Below the pieces are notes generated by a model. That model searched no databases, was not told where the DNA came from, and saw only the letters and a program-made list of their open reading frames with translations. Of a DNA stretch of 51,794 bases, positions 1 to 9,508 are shown piece by piece. How positions within the stretch are numbered: the first letter of the stretch is position 1; each line of letters begins with the position of its first letter. The position numbers were made by a program, and so were the translations under genes. Origin of the DNA: Lachnospiraceae bacterium (lineage in GTDB: Bacteria; Bacillota; Clostridia; Lachnospirales; Lachnospiraceae); NCBI GenBank assembly GCA_017411305.1, contig JAFQQI010000079.1, forward strand, positions 81,463-133,256, in the 5' to 3' direction.

Positions 1-1683
1 GCAGGCAGTAGTGTATCTGTTTATGCAACTGAAGCAGTAGAGGGACAGGAACAGATTACCACCTATATTTATCATCAGCATATCGGCAGCAGCGAAGCAG
101 AAGGCGGCTGCTATCAGACACCGATATATCACAGTCATAAGGGAAGTGAAAGTGAAGGAGGAGACTGCTACGAAACACCTGTTTATCATCAACACACCGG
201 TGATGAGAGCAGTGGCGGCATCTGTTACGGTACGCCTGTCTGCCATGTACATGAGGGAGACGGAACAACGGCTGAAGGATGCTACACAGCGGTTTATCAT
301 TCTCACAGCGGAAGCTGCTATGAAGAAATTGATGATGATGATTACGGTTGCTATACCGTAAGATATTGGGATACCAGTGACGGTGATTATGAAGGGCATG
401 ATTATAAGTATTATGAAATGTCTTGCGGACGGACAGTTCACGGAACAAATTCCTCTCATACACATAACGTATTAAGCTGTAGCAGAGGGAACGAAATCAC
501 CGGTTATACCCTTGGCTGCGGTCTGACGGAGGAAAGCATTACCGGATATTTACTTAGTTGTGAAAAAACAGCAGAAACGATTGACAGCTATTTGTTAAGC
601 TGCGAAAAAACGTCAGAGGATATTGACGGATATGAAAGAAGCTGTGGAAAAGAAGAGAATGATGCATGCGGTGCAATTGTGATAACAAAGCAGACGATTG
701 ATACTCTTGGTGCAATGGCTTTTGTTAAGATAGAGGATTATACAGGCGGAGAACTGAATCTTTCAGAGAATCCGTTTTGCTGGTACGATGAGCAGGGAAA
801 TATAATCGGTACGGGAGACAGCATTTCCGTTTCGGAAAACGGTACTTATAAGGTGAAAGCAGAGATTACCAATGAAGATATTAACGGAGAAAGTCTTTGG
901 GCACAGGTTGATGTAGATAACATCAGACCTCTAAAACCGTCAGAGCCGGAAGATGATGATAATGACGGAGCGGATGATGATGAGTCAGAGAGTGATGAAT
1001 TTGCAGGCGGAGGTACTTCTTCTGAGGAAGGAATACAAACACCGTTACAAACCCCGACGCCAACGCCTGTTCCGACTCCAACGCCCACACCGACGCCGAC
1101 GCCTGCATCCAAGACCGGCAAGACAAACCGTGGAGACGGACAAAATGAAAATAGGGATGCAGAACAAGATATGCTCATAAAGACAGATGAAACGGCAGCA
1201 TATCGGCCGGAAAAGGATAAGAAAGAAGAGGTAACGGCACCCCCCGCATTGAGAAAGGAAACAGAAGTAGTGAAAGCAGAAGAAATAAAGAGCGCAGTAG
1301 CCCCTTTAGAGGAGCCTAAGGAAGTCAGAAGAGATACCTTTTTTACTTCACCGGCGGCAAAGGTGGTGATGCTGACGGCAGGAACCTTTTCTCTGTTGAC
1401 AGGTCTGTTCTTACTTTTCTATCTGTTCCGTCAAAGTGTAAGAATTTATAATGATGACGGACAGGGAAATATGAACTATCTGGGAAGATGTATGGTACGT
1501 CTTACCGATGACGGCTATTTGGCAGTTTTGTCGCAGCAAATGACAGAAAAGGCACTTACCAACAGGTACTGCATCAAGCCGGGATTATTTGCCGTAGGCA
1601 AAAAAGAGGAAGAACTGCTAATTGAAAAACAGGGAAAACGTATCAGCGTGCCCCTGCAAAAGGAAATGATTGCGGTAATCTAG
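1..1683 (+). CDS. Secreted/membrane-anchored protein with Cys-His tandem repeats (5' end outside window)
   Basis: The reading frame is open from base 1, so the gene starts before the window; 560 residues are visible. The first visible residues (AGSSVSVYATEA) look like the end of a signal peptide and its cleavage site. Residues about 22-102 hold five tandem units of 18-19 residues, each with a Y(C)-H-x-H core and, between cores, G-x-CY-x-TP. Residues about 168-217 hold four 14-residue units with the core GYLLSCEK. After a domain of unknown type (about 225-315) come an acidic stretch, a Thr-Pro repeat (about 347-369) that looks like a wall-spanning spacer, a charged linker, one transmembrane helix (about 452-475) and a cytoplasmic tail of about 80 residues. 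No LPxTG motif is present. Its stop codon overlaps that of the convergent gene. Metal or redox binding by the Cys/His units is inference. No family name is assigned. Confidence 0.85.
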   Translation, partial: AGSSVSVYATEAVEGQEQITTYIYHQHIGSSEAEGGCYQTPIYHSHKGSESEGGDCYETPVYHQHTGDESSGGICYGTPVCHVHEGDGTTAEGCYTAVYHSHSGSCYEEIDDDDYGCYTVRYWDTSDGDYEGHDYKYYEMSCGRTVHGTNSSHTHNVLSCSRGNEITGYTLGCGLTEESITGYLLSCEKTAETIDSYLLSCEKTSEDIDGYERSCGKEENDACGAIVITKQTIDTLGAMAFVKIEDYTGGELNLSENPFCWYDEQGNIIGTGDSISVSENGTYKVKAEITNEDINGESLWAQVDVDNIRPLKPSEPEDDDNDGADDDESESDEFAGGGTSSEEGIQTPLQTPTPTPVPTPTPTPTPTPASKTGKTNRGDGQNENRDAEQDMLIKTDETAAYRPEKDKKEEVTAPPALRKETEVVKAEEIKSAVAPLEEPKEVRRDTFFTSPAAKVVMLTAGTFSLLTGLFLLFYLFRQSVRIYNDDGQGNMNYLGRCMVRLTDDGYLAVLSQQMTEKALTNRYCIKPGLFAVGKKEEELLIEKQGKRISVPLQKEMIAVI

Positions 1684-3443
1684 TTTTCCGGAAGCAAAGC
1701 GACCATCAGATAAAAGGGTAGGGAAAATACCATAAAATAAACATATCTGAATTCAGTGGCAACCGGTGTGGCAATCATAACCGTAAGGTACAGGGCAAGG
1801 CTGGGAAGGTAATAAACCAGTTTTGCTCTCTCCTTGCGGACAAAAGCATTGCCCATGCAAAAAAGCATCGCCCAGAAAATAACACCCATACTCCAAAGCA
1901 GACTGTAGATGGGAACCATGTTTCCAAGCTTAATGGAAATTTCTTTGGCTTTTACTACCAAAGGTCCTCTGATTAAAGGCGTATGAGATACGCCCAGGTG
2001 GGAGCCGCTGATGCCTTCCGCCTCTGCAACAAGATAAAAAGAATCAGGATAAAAATAACCATAAGTCTGATTAATATAAGCGGTAACATAATCACCGGGA
2101 TAGGTAAGTCCAAGAGTAGCCCAAAGCTTTAAGAAGTCACCCTTGTGGGAGACTAAGTATTCCTGATTTCCTGCCCGGACCAGTTCCTTCATGTTATCTG
2201 CAAAAATAGGATTATAAAGCTCCTTGATGTAGGTTAAGTCTACTACATTCTCAACCAAGGTAAGCTGCTCGTCGGTTAATGTCCTGTCATTACATATTAC
2301 TGCCGCAATCTGCTGGGTAGGGATAGAGAGGGACTCTATGAGATCCGGCTGGATTACTCCTGCTTTATTCATAACAGGATATTTGATAATGACAGCTACT
2401 GTAAGAATCGCAAACAATGCCGGGTACAGTATTTTGGCTTTTTTCCTGAAGTACAACAAAAGAAAAGGAAGGCAGAGACAAAAGCCGTACCAGCCGTTGG
2501 AGCGCATGAGGCAAAGCATGATGCCGGATAGGATAAACAAAAGACATACCGGCGGTGTGATTTTCTTTACAAGGCGAACCAGACTGCAGCCAAAGAGAAG
2601 TACGGTGCCTGCGAAAATGATATCCTTCCATATGGTAATTGCAAATACGGCATGATAAGGAACCAGTGCATAAAACAAAGTAATTAAATAGCAGACAGCG
2701 ATGCGAATCTGAAACAGTCTGAGCGTTCTGATAAAATAAGAAACACAAAAAGCCATGAAACACATTTGAAACATGGTGTAAAAAGAAATGGCTATGGTTC
2801 TGCTTGTGGTAAAGAGCATTCCGATACTGTAAAACAGTTTAATGAGCAGTGTATGTGCTACCGGATGGTGATTGCTGTATTCACGCATTCCTAATACCTG
2901 TTCAAACTGAACTACGCTGTCCGGAGTCATGATTCCGGGAAAATGATAAAGAAAATAAGGAAGCCAGCCAAGTAAGCAGATTCCGAAACAGCAAAGTGCC
3001 ACATGCTTTTCCGTAAAGCGGGATGGGTCAGGTGTGCGAATCAGGAGCCTTTCCAATACTTCCTTATCTCCCGTATAGGAATACAAAAGCAGAATCAGCC
3101 TGTAAAACATGCAGATAAAGCCGATGCAGACAGCCGTCAGAACCGTAAACCGGAAAAGAGGATTGGTTAAGCCGGAAACATAAGACGGATAGTCCACAAT
3201 CATATAAAACAAGGTAAACAAAGCTGCCAGAATAAGGGATGTGAAATGCGCTTCCTTTGTAGATAAGAAGGGTTTGGCATTTAATCGTTTATGGATGTGG
3301 CGATATAAAAAGAAGGCAAGCAGAAAAAAAGCACCGGTCAGTATATTTCCGGGCTCCAATCTGGCAGCCTTCATAAGCGCCCATGCGGTAAAAAAGCTTT
3401 CTGTAGTATGTACGAGTACGATGAATTTTGAATTGGATTTCAT
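1680..3443 (-). CDS. DUF6020-like multi-pass membrane protein
   Basis: A 587-residue integral membrane protein with about twelve hydrophobic segments. The motif GIMTPDSVVQFEQ, followed by NHHPVAHT, is what I recognise as the DUF6020 hallmark of Lachnospiraceae; the extracytoplasmic loop after a late helix resembles the topology of GT-C glycosyltransferases and related lipid-linked sugar transferases, but no catalytic role can be shown. The ATG is preceded by AGGAAT about ten bases upstream. It is convergent with the upstream surface-protein gene (stop codons overlap) and divergent from the glycosyltransferase gene; cell-surface glycan work by this pair is only a guess from adjacency. Confidence 0.8.
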   Translation of the reverse strand: MKSNSKFIVLVHTTESFFTAWALMKAARLEPGNILTGAFFLLAFFLYRHIHKRLNAKPFLSTKEAHFTSLILAALFTLFYMIVDYPSYVSGLTNPLFRFTVLTAVCIGFICMFYRLILLLYSYTGDKEVLERLLIRTPDPSRFTEKHVALCCFGICLLGWLPYFLYHFPGIMTPDSVVQFEQVLGMREYSNHHPVAHTLLIKLFYSIGMLFTTSRTIAISFYTMFQMCFMAFCVSYFIRTLRLFQIRIAVCYLITLFYALVPYHAVFAITIWKDIIFAGTVLLFGCSLVRLVKKITPPVCLLFILSGIMLCLMRSNGWYGFCLCLPFLLLYFRKKAKILYPALFAILTVAVIIKYPVMNKAGVIQPDLIESLSIPTQQIAAVICNDRTLTDEQLTLVENVVDLTYIKELYNPIFADNMKELVRAGNQEYLVSHKGDFLKLWATLGLTYPGDYVTAYINQTYGYFYPDSFYLVAEAEGISGSHLGVSHTPLIRGPLVVKAKEISIKLGNMVPIYSLLWSMGVIFWAMLFCMGNAFVRKERAKLVYYLPSLALYLTVMIATPVATEFRYVYFMVFSLPFYLMVALLPEN

Positions 3444-3533
3444 AAAATAATTCCTATTCTTACCATTAAATCTATGCTACAATATCTATAATATTACAAG
3501 GTGGATTTCTTGTTGTCAATAAGGGAGATGCGT

Positions 3534-4550
3534 ATGATAACCGTCAGTTTATGTATGATTGTCAAAAATGAAGAAAAGATACTTGCAAGGTGCCTTGACA
3601 GTATAAGTGACCTTGTAGATGAGATGATTATTATAGATACCGGGTCCACAGACAGGACCAAAGAAATTGCGTACCGGTATACGGACAAGGTTTATGATTT
3701 TCAGTGGATTCATGATTTTGCCGCAGCCAGGAACTTTGCTTTTTCCAAGGCCACCTGTGACTATATTTACACTGCAGATGCAGATGAAGTAATTAATGAA
3801 GAAAACAGGGAACGTTTCAGGGCACTGAAGGAAAGTATACTGCCTGAAATTGAAATTGTGCAGATGTATTACGGAAATCAGCTGTCCTTCGGTACGATTT
3901 ACAATTATGACAGGGAGCTGCGTCCCAAACTGTTCAAAAGGCTGCGAACCTTTGAGTGGATAGAACCCATTCATGAAACGGTACGTCTTTCGCCTGTGGT
4001 TTTTGACAGTGAGATTGAAATTACCCATTTGCCGGAGCAGAGCCATACAGGAAGGGATTTGCAGGCATTCAGGCGGCAGATTATTAAGGAAGGCGCATTA
4101 TCGGACCGTCTTAATAATCTTTATGCCAAGGAACTGTTTGTTTCAGGACAGGATGAGGATTTCTTAGGGGCAGAGGAGTACTTTACCCTGCTTGCTGATA
4201 CACCGGATACTTCCATGGACCGGATGAAGGAGGCGCTTTGTGTGATAGCAAAAGCAGCAGCTCTTCGTAAGGATTATCTGAAGTTCTACCGATATGCCAT
4301 GAAGGATGTTGCCAGCGAGGCAGTCAGTGAAATGTGTTATTTACTGGGAACATACTATTTGGAGTGCAGGGAGTATGAAGAAGCGGCAGTATGGTATTAC
4401 AATGCTGCATTTGAAACCCACAGCATTTTGAATATTCATTATTCCGGGGACATGCCGCTTAGGCAGCTTTCCGTGTGTTATCAAAGCATGGGACTTATGC
4501 AGCAGGCAGCAGAATATGAAGACCTGGCTAAAAACTGGAAAGCGGAATAG
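3534..4550 (+). CDS. Family 2 glycosyltransferase with TPR-like C-terminus
   Basis: A 338-residue cytoplasmic GT-A type glycosyltransferase (GT2). The N-terminus shows the family start VSLCMIVKNEE, IIIDTGSTDRT at about 33-43 for nucleotide-sugar binding, and ADADE at 81-85 as the metal-binding DxD motif. HDFAAARNFAF at 60-70 is typical of the SunS-like, TPR-bearing subgroup. The C-terminal half is helical and fits degenerate TPR units. The sugar and acceptor are unknown. I chose ATG 3534 because AGGGAG (3522-3527) lies six bases before it; a GTG at 3501 and an ATG at 3528 are in frame but badly spaced. An extended -10 (TGC then TACAAT, 3475-3483) lies upstream in the divergent intergenic region. 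Confidence 0.88.
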   Translation: MITVSLCMIVKNEEKILARCLDSISDLVDEMIIIDTGSTDRTKEIAYRYTDKVYDFQWIHDFAAARNFAFSKATCDYIYTADADEVINEENRERFRALKESILPEIEIVQMYYGNQLSFGTIYNYDRELRPKLFKRLRTFEWIEPIHETVRLSPVVFDSEIEITHLPEQSHTGRDLQAFRRQIIKEGALSDRLNNLYAKELFVSGQDEDFLGAEEYFTLLADTPDTSMDRMKEALCVIAKAAALRKDYLKFYRYAMKDVASEAVSEMCYLLGTYYLECREYEEAAVWYYNAAFETHSILNIHYSGDMPLRQLSVCYQSMGLMQQAAEYEDLAKNWKAE

Positions 4551-4654
4551 ATTAACGAAGGATTCCGTATGAATGCCAAAAAGGCTTGCAGGCAGAATAT
4601 GATGGTGTTAGGATAAAAAGGTATTGTTGATTACAGAAACAGAGAGGAATAATC

Positions 4655-5707
4655 ATGAGCTGGGAAAATAACGTCAGAAAAGTAGAACCTTATGTAGCGG
4701 GAGAACAGCCGAAGCAGAAGGATATTATTAAATTAAATACCAATGAGTGCCCTTATCCGCCGGCGCCCGGTGTGGCAGAGTGTGCAAAGCAGATGTGTAC
4801 CGACAATCTGCGGTTATATCCGGATATGAATGCACAGAAGCTGGTAGATGCTCTTGCATCCTACTATCATGTGAAGCCGGAGCAGGTATTTGTGGGAGTG
4901 GGTTCGGATGATGTGCTTGCTATGTCATTTTTGACCTTTTTTAACTCAGACAAACCGATTTTGTTTCCGGATATTACGTATTCTTTTTATGATGTGTGGG
5001 CAGAACTGTTTCGGATTCCTTATCATCAGTGTCCTCTTGATGAAGCATTCCAAATCCGCAAAGAGGACTATATGGTGCCAAACGGCGGTGTAATCCTTGC
5101 AAATCCCAATGCGCCTACCGGCGTGCCGGAGTCTATGGAAGTACTGGAAGAAATTATCAGGGCAAATTCTGATGTGGTAGTGATTATCGATGAAGCTTAT
5201 GTGGATTTCGGCGGAGAGAGCGTACTTCCGCTGCTTGAGAAGTATGATAATCTGCTGGTAGTCCAGACCTTTTCCAAATCCCGTGCCATGGCAGGTATGC
5301 GGATTGGTTTTGCCATCGGAAACGAAAAACTGATTGGCTATTTGCAGGATGCCAAGTTTTCCTTTAATTCCTATACCATAAATATGCCAACCATCGAGAT
5401 GGGTGTGGAAGCAGTAAAGGACGATGCTTACTTCAAGGAAATAACAGGCAAAATTGTTGCAACCCGTGAGAGAGTAAAAAAGGAAATGACACAGCTTGGA
5501 TTCACTTTTACGGATTCGAAGACAAATTTCCTGTTTGCAACCCACAAAAATGTACCTGCGCAGCAGATATTTGCGGCATTAAAAGAAAACGGAATCTATG
5601 TCAGATACTGGAATAAGCCCAGAATTGATAATTATTTGCGTATTACCATCGGCACCGATGAACAGATGGATGCCATGCTTCATTTTTTGAGACAATATTT
5701 AAAGTAG
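4655..5707 (+). CDS. hisC: Histidinol-phosphate aminotransferase
   Basis: A PLP-dependent class I/II aminotransferase that converts imidazole-acetol phosphate and glutamate to histidinol phosphate in histidine synthesis. The 350-residue length is normal. LNTNECPYPP at the N-terminus, NPNAPTG (150-156), DEAYVDF (179-185) and TFSKSR with the Schiff-base lysine K208, followed by AGMRIGFA, are all in place. A GAGAGG ribosome binding site precedes the ATG. No other his genes are in the window, so a stand-alone role, or activity on related aromatic or threonine-phosphate substrates, cannot be excluded. It leads a same-strand series ending with nadE. The 104-base gap upstream holds only a weak promoter-like pair (TTGCAG 4586-4591, TAGGAT 4609-4614). 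Confidence 0.92.
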   Translation: MSWENNVRKVEPYVAGEQPKQKDIIKLNTNECPYPPAPGVAECAKQMCTDNLRLYPDMNAQKLVDALASYYHVKPEQVFVGVGSDDVLAMSFLTFFNSDKPILFPDITYSFYDVWAELFRIPYHQCPLDEAFQIRKEDYMVPNGGVILANPNAPTGVPESMEVLEEIIRANSDVVVIIDEAYVDFGGESVLPLLEKYDNLLVVQTFSKSRAMAGMRIGFAIGNEKLIGYLQDAKFSFNSYTINMPTIEMGVEAVKDDAYFKEITGKIVATRERVKKEMTQLGFTFTDSKTNFLFATHKNVPAQQIFAALKENGIYVRYWNKPRIDNYLRITIGTDEQMDAMLHFLRQYLK

Positions 5708-5758
5708 CGGTTACAGCTTAAAACAGTATGAGAACGACTGACAAAGAATAAAGAGGAA

Positions 5759-6634
5759 ATGAATTTGGAAGCATATACAGATTTTGCACAGGTTTATGAT
5801 ACCTTTATGGATGAAACCCCTTATGACGATTGGGCAGATTTTTTAGAAGAAATAATAAATAAGTACGGAATTTCCAAACCCACAAGAAAAAAGCAGGATG
5901 CAGTCCAGGGAGAAGGGCAAGTAGCCGGGCAAAAGCAGCCGGAAACAGCATTGCAGGAAGATATTCTGGCATCAGAAAGAAACCTGGTGCTTGACTTAGG
6001 GTGCGGAACGGGAAGTCTTACGGAGCGGATGGCAGCAAAGGGCTATGACATGATTGGTGTGGACCTGTCACAGGAAATGTTAGGAATTGCCCTGAACAAA
6101 AGCAAGGAGGCAGGCAGCAGTACCTTATATCTATGTCAGGACATGAGAGAACTGGAGTTGTACAGCACGGTAGGAACCGTAATCAGTGTCTGTGACTCTG
6201 TCAATTATTTATTGGAAGAGGAAGACGTGGAAGAAACCTTCCGGCTGGTTAATAATTATCTGTATCCCGGTGGGATTTTTATTTTTGACTTTAATACGCT
6301 TTATAAATATGAGCAGGTCATCGGGGATACTACAATAGCCGAAAACCGTGATGATTGCAGTTTCATCTGGGAAAACTATTACCATGAAGAGGAGCACATT
6401 AATGAGTATGACCTTACCATTTTTGTGCGCCAGGATGAAGAGGATGAAATTTTCAGAAGATTTGGAGAAACCCATTATCAGAGAGGCTATACATTGAAAG
6501 AAATGACTGAATTGGTCAGAAAAGCGGGGCTGGAACCGGTAGAAGCACTGGATGCAGATACCCATAAAGAACCTACCGAAATCAGTGAGCGGATTTATAT
6601 CATTGCAAGAGAAAAGGGTAAGGAGAAATTATAA
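5759..6634 (+). CDS. Class I SAM-dependent methyltransferase
   Basis: A 291-residue Rossmann-type methyltransferase. SAM-binding motif I, LVLDLGCGTG, sits at about 76-85, followed by GVDLSQEML (motif II) and the acidic post-motif SVCDSVNYLLEEEDVE. An unusual Gln/Glu/Lys-rich insert (about 39-73) separates the N-terminal YDTFMDETPYDDW element from motif I and is probably a disordered loop. The substrate is unknown. The ATG at 5759 has only two bases between GAGG and itself; an in-frame TTG at 5765 would have eight-base spacing and may be the real start. The stop is two bases before hslO, so the genes are almost certainly co-transcribed. Confidence 0.88.
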   Translation: MNLEAYTDFAQVYDTFMDETPYDDWADFLEEIINKYGISKPTRKKQDAVQGEGQVAGQKQPETALQEDILASERNLVLDLGCGTGSLTERMAAKGYDMIGVDLSQEMLGIALNKSKEAGSSTLYLCQDMRELELYSTVGTVISVCDSVNYLLEEEDVEETFRLVNNYLYPGGIFIFDFNTLYKYEQVIGDTTIAENRDDCSFIWENYYHEEEHINEYDLTIFVRQDEEDEIFRRFGETHYQRGYTLKEMTELVRKAGLEPVEALDADTHKEPTEISERIYIIAREKGKEKL

Positions 6635-6636
6635 TT

Positions 6637-7518
6637 ATGTCAGATTATATTGTCAGAGCAACAGCAGCGAATGCACAGATACGTGCTTTTGCCGTATACA
6701 GCAGGGAAATGGCGGAAACAGCAAGAGCAACCCATAATTTGAGCCCCGTGGCTACGGCAGCCCTTGGCAGATTAATGAGCGGCGCTGTAATGATGGGAGC
6801 TATGCTGAAGGGGGATAAGGAACTATTGACTCTTCAGGTCAGCGGCGACGGTCCTATCGGAGGTCTTACCGTAACTGCTGACAGCAAAGGAAATGTAAAA
6901 GGATACGTAAATGAACCACAGGTAATGCTTCCCCCGAGTCCGGCAGGAAAGCTGGATGTAGGCGGAGCCATCGGGCAGGGAATGCTTCGCGTGATTAAGG
7001 ATATGGGATTAAAAGAGCCTTATGTGGGACAAACTGATTTACAGACAGGTGAAATCGCAGAGGACCTGACCTATTATTTTGCTTATTCCGAGCAGGTTCC
7101 TTCCTGTGTGGGACTGGGTGTTCTCATGGAGAAGGACAATACCGTAAAGCAGGCCGGCGGATTTATCATCCAGCTGATGCCCTTTGCGGATGACGCGGTA
7201 ATTGCAAAGCTGGAGGAAAAGCTGGCGGCATTTTCTTCTGTAACAACGGTTCTTGATGAAGGGAAAACCCCTGAGGAAATGTTGCAGCTTTTGCTGGGAG
7301 ATTTAGAATTAGAAATTACGGATACCATGCCCGTACGCTTTTTCTGCAACTGCAGTAAAGACAGGGTAGAAAAAGCGTTAATCAGTATTGGTAAAAAGGA
7401 TATGGAAGAAATGATTGCGGACGGTAAGGATATTGAAGTGAATTGCCAATTCTGCAATACCGCTTACAATTTTTCTACAGAGGAATTAAAGAAGATGCTC
7501 AAGCGTTGCACCAGATAG
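6637..7518 (+). CDS. hslO: Hsp33 redox-regulated molecular chaperone
   Basis: Hsp33, a cytoplasmic holdase chaperone switched on by oxidation and unfolding of its C-terminal zinc centre. The 293-residue length is normal. The N-terminal core shows IVRATAANAQIRAFAV and VSGDGPIGGL typical of the family. The four zinc ligands are visible as C237-x-C239 (FFCNCSKDR) and C270-x-x-C273 (NCQFCNTAY). It follows the methyltransferase by two bases and precedes nadE by fourteen, giving a compact operon. A link between oxidative stress and NAD synthesis is suggested only by order. Confidence 0.96.
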   Translation: MSDYIVRATAANAQIRAFAVYSREMAETARATHNLSPVATAALGRLMSGAVMMGAMLKGDKELLTLQVSGDGPIGGLTVTADSKGNVKGYVNEPQVMLPPSPAGKLDVGGAIGQGMLRVIKDMGLKEPYVGQTDLQTGEIAEDLTYYFAYSEQVPSCVGLGVLMEKDNTVKQAGGFIIQLMPFADDAVIAKLEEKLAAFSSVTTVLDEGKTPEEMLQLLLGDLELEITDTMPVRFFCNCSKDRVEKALISIGKKDMEEMIADGKDIEVNCQFCNTAYNFSTEELKKMLKRCTR

Positions 7519-7532
7519 GAAAGGGTGAAAAA

Positions 7533-9443
7533 ATGAAGCATGGATTTATTAAGGTAGCAGCCGTTACTCCGGATGTAAGAGTGGCGGATCCGATCTATAA
7601 TGCGCAGCAGATTTGCGCCAAAACAGCACAGGCATATGAAAACGGAGCCAAAATCATTGTTTTTCCGGAGCTTAGTATCAGTGGGTATACCTGCGGAGAT
7701 TTGTTTTTGCAGGAAGCGTTACTGACCTCCTGCAAACAGCAACTGGAAACGATAGCGGCTTTCAGCGAGAATATTGATGCCTTGATTTTTGTGGGATTGC
7801 CTTTGGAAAGAGAAGGTAAGCTCTATAATGTTGCAGCAGTGATAAAGGAAGGCGAGGTACTGGCCTTTGTTCCCAAGACCCATATTCCGGGGTATGGGGA
7901 ATTTTCGGAAACCAGATATTTTTGTCCGGGAAACCGGGAGGCGGTATCCTTTTACTTTGGAGGAGAAATGATACCCTTCGGAACCAATATCTTATTGGAA
8001 GCAGAAGGAATGGAGGGGCTCTTGGTTAGCTGTGAAATCTGTGAGGATTTGTGGGCAGCTACATCACCCGGCATTTCTCATGCACTTTCCGGTGCTACCC
8101 TTCTGGTAAATCTTTCTGCCTCTGATGAGGTGGTTGGCAAGGATGAATACCGTGAAATGCTGGTAAAATCAGCAAGTGCCAGATTGCATGCGGGATATGT
8201 TTATGCCGGAGCAGGAGAAGGAGAATCCACACAGGATTTAGTATTCGGCGGTCATAATATTATTGCGGAAAATGGGAATATTATTGCGCAGAATAAGAGC
8301 TTTGAAAACGGAATTGTATACGGCGATATTGATATCGAAAGATTACGCACGGAACGCAGAAAAATCAATACCTTTTTCGCCGGGGAAAAAGAAAATTATC
8401 TTGTAATACCTTTTTCCCTTAGGGAAGAAGAAACCAAACTGACCAGAAGCTTTTCGCCGATGCCGTTTGTGCCACAGGAGCAGACTAAGAGAGCACAGCG
8501 CTGTGAAGAAATCCTTTCTATACAGGCTTATGGATTAAAAAAGCGATATGCCCATACAGGATGCAGAAAGGCTGTTATCGGTGTATCAGGCGGATTGGAT
8601 TCCACACTGGCACTTTTGGTTACGGCTAAGGCCTTTGATTTGTTGGGACTGCCAAGAGAGAATATACTGGCAGTGACTATGCCCTGCTTCGGAACCACAG
8701 ACCGTACCTACGACAATGCCTGTAAGCTTGCGAAGGTACTGGGGGCTGTGCTGGAGGAAGTAGATATGAAGGAATCGGTTACCATGCATTTTAGGGATAT
8801 TAAGCATGACATCGATAACCATGATGTAACCTATGAAAATGCACAGGCAAGAGAACGTACCCAGATTTTAATGGATATTGCCAATCGGGAAAGCGGTATG
8901 GTCATCGGGACGGGAGACATGTCGGAGCTGGCCCTTGGTTGGGCAACCTATAACGGTGATCATATGTCCATGTATGGAGTCAATGCCGGTGTGCCTAAGA
9001 CGCTGGTGCGTTATTTGGTGGCGCATTGCGCAGAAACCTGTGAAGAAAAGGAGCTTTCAGAGGTGCTTTCGGATGTACTTGCAACTCCGGTCAGTCCTGA
9101 GCTTTTGCCGCCGGTAGACGGTGTGATTTCCCAGAAGACTGAGGATTTGGTAGGACCCTATGAGCTACATGATTTCTTCTTATATTACATTCTGCGCTTT
9201 GGTTACAGACCGGAGAAAATCTACAGACTTGCCAAGCAAACCTTTATAGGCAGGTATGAGAATGAAATGATTTTAAAATGGTTAAAAACTTTCTACAGAA
9301 GATTTTTTGCCCAGCAGTTTAAGCGTTCCTGTTTGCCGGACGGACCTAAGGTGGGAAGCGTGGGAGTATCTCCCAGAGGAGATTTGAAGATGCCTTCCGA
9401 TGCCTGCGTCAGAATCTGGCTGGAAGAGCTGGAAGCATTATAA
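7533..9443 (+). CDS. nadE: Glutamine-dependent NAD+ synthetase
   Basis: Two-domain NAD+ synthetase (636 residues) that amidates deamido-NAD using ammonia released from glutamine. The N-terminal nitrilase-type glutaminase domain shows the catalytic triad E46 (FPELSISGY), K115 (PKTHIPGYGEF) and C170 (CEICEDLW). The C-terminal synthetase domain has the ATP pyrophosphatase loop SGGLDS at 352-357, then GTGDMSELALGWATYNGDH and PPVDGVISQKTED. Because the glutaminase domain is present it is the eukaryote/Mycobacterium-like long form. I chose ATG 7533, with AAAGG 5-10 bases upstream; the frame extends back into hslO but that part is antagonistic to the family's N-terminus. A strong terminator follows. 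Confidence 0.96.
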   Translation: MKHGFIKVAAVTPDVRVADPIYNAQQICAKTAQAYENGAKIIVFPELSISGYTCGDLFLQEALLTSCKQQLETIAAFSENIDALIFVGLPLEREGKLYNVAAVIKEGEVLAFVPKTHIPGYGEFSETRYFCPGNREAVSFYFGGEMIPFGTNILLEAEGMEGLLVSCEICEDLWAATSPGISHALSGATLLVNLSASDEVVGKDEYREMLVKSASARLHAGYVYAGAGEGESTQDLVFGGHNIIAENGNIIAQNKSFENGIVYGDIDIERLRTERRKINTFFAGEKENYLVIPFSLREEETKLTRSFSPMPFVPQEQTKRAQRCEEILSIQAYGLKKRYAHTGCRKAVIGVSGGLDSTLALLVTAKAFDLLGLPRENILAVTMPCFGTTDRTYDNACKLAKVLGAVLEEVDMKESVTMHFRDIKHDIDNHDVTYENAQARERTQILMDIANRESGMVIGTGDMSELALGWATYNGDHMSMYGVNAGVPKTLVRYLVAHCAETCEEKELSEVLSDVLATPVSPELLPPVDGVISQKTEDLVGPYELHDFFLYYILRFGYRPEKIYRLAKQTFIGRYENEMILKWLKTFYRRFFAQQFKRSCLPDGPKVGSVGVSPRGDLKMPSDACVRIWLEELEAL

Positions 9444-9449
9444 TATAAT

Positions 9450-9498
9450 AAGAGGTGCGCCTTAAGACGTAATAAGTCTTTAGGGGCACCTCTTTTAT
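9450..9498. terminator. Bidirectional intrinsic terminator
   Basis: A long inverted repeat: AAGAGGTGCGCCTTAAGAC and, after a six-base loop, GTCTTTAGGGGCACCTCTT, followed by TTTTAT on the plus strand and by a T-rich run on the minus strand. It closes nadE and serves the convergent small membrane protein gene. Confidence 0.9.
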
Positions 9499-9508
9499 AA
9501 TGCGTAAG

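Noticed and set aside
846-1178. Minus-strand frame with a Val-Gly repeat
   Set aside because: It is the antisense of the Thr-Pro repeat of the surface protein and has no ribosome binding site.
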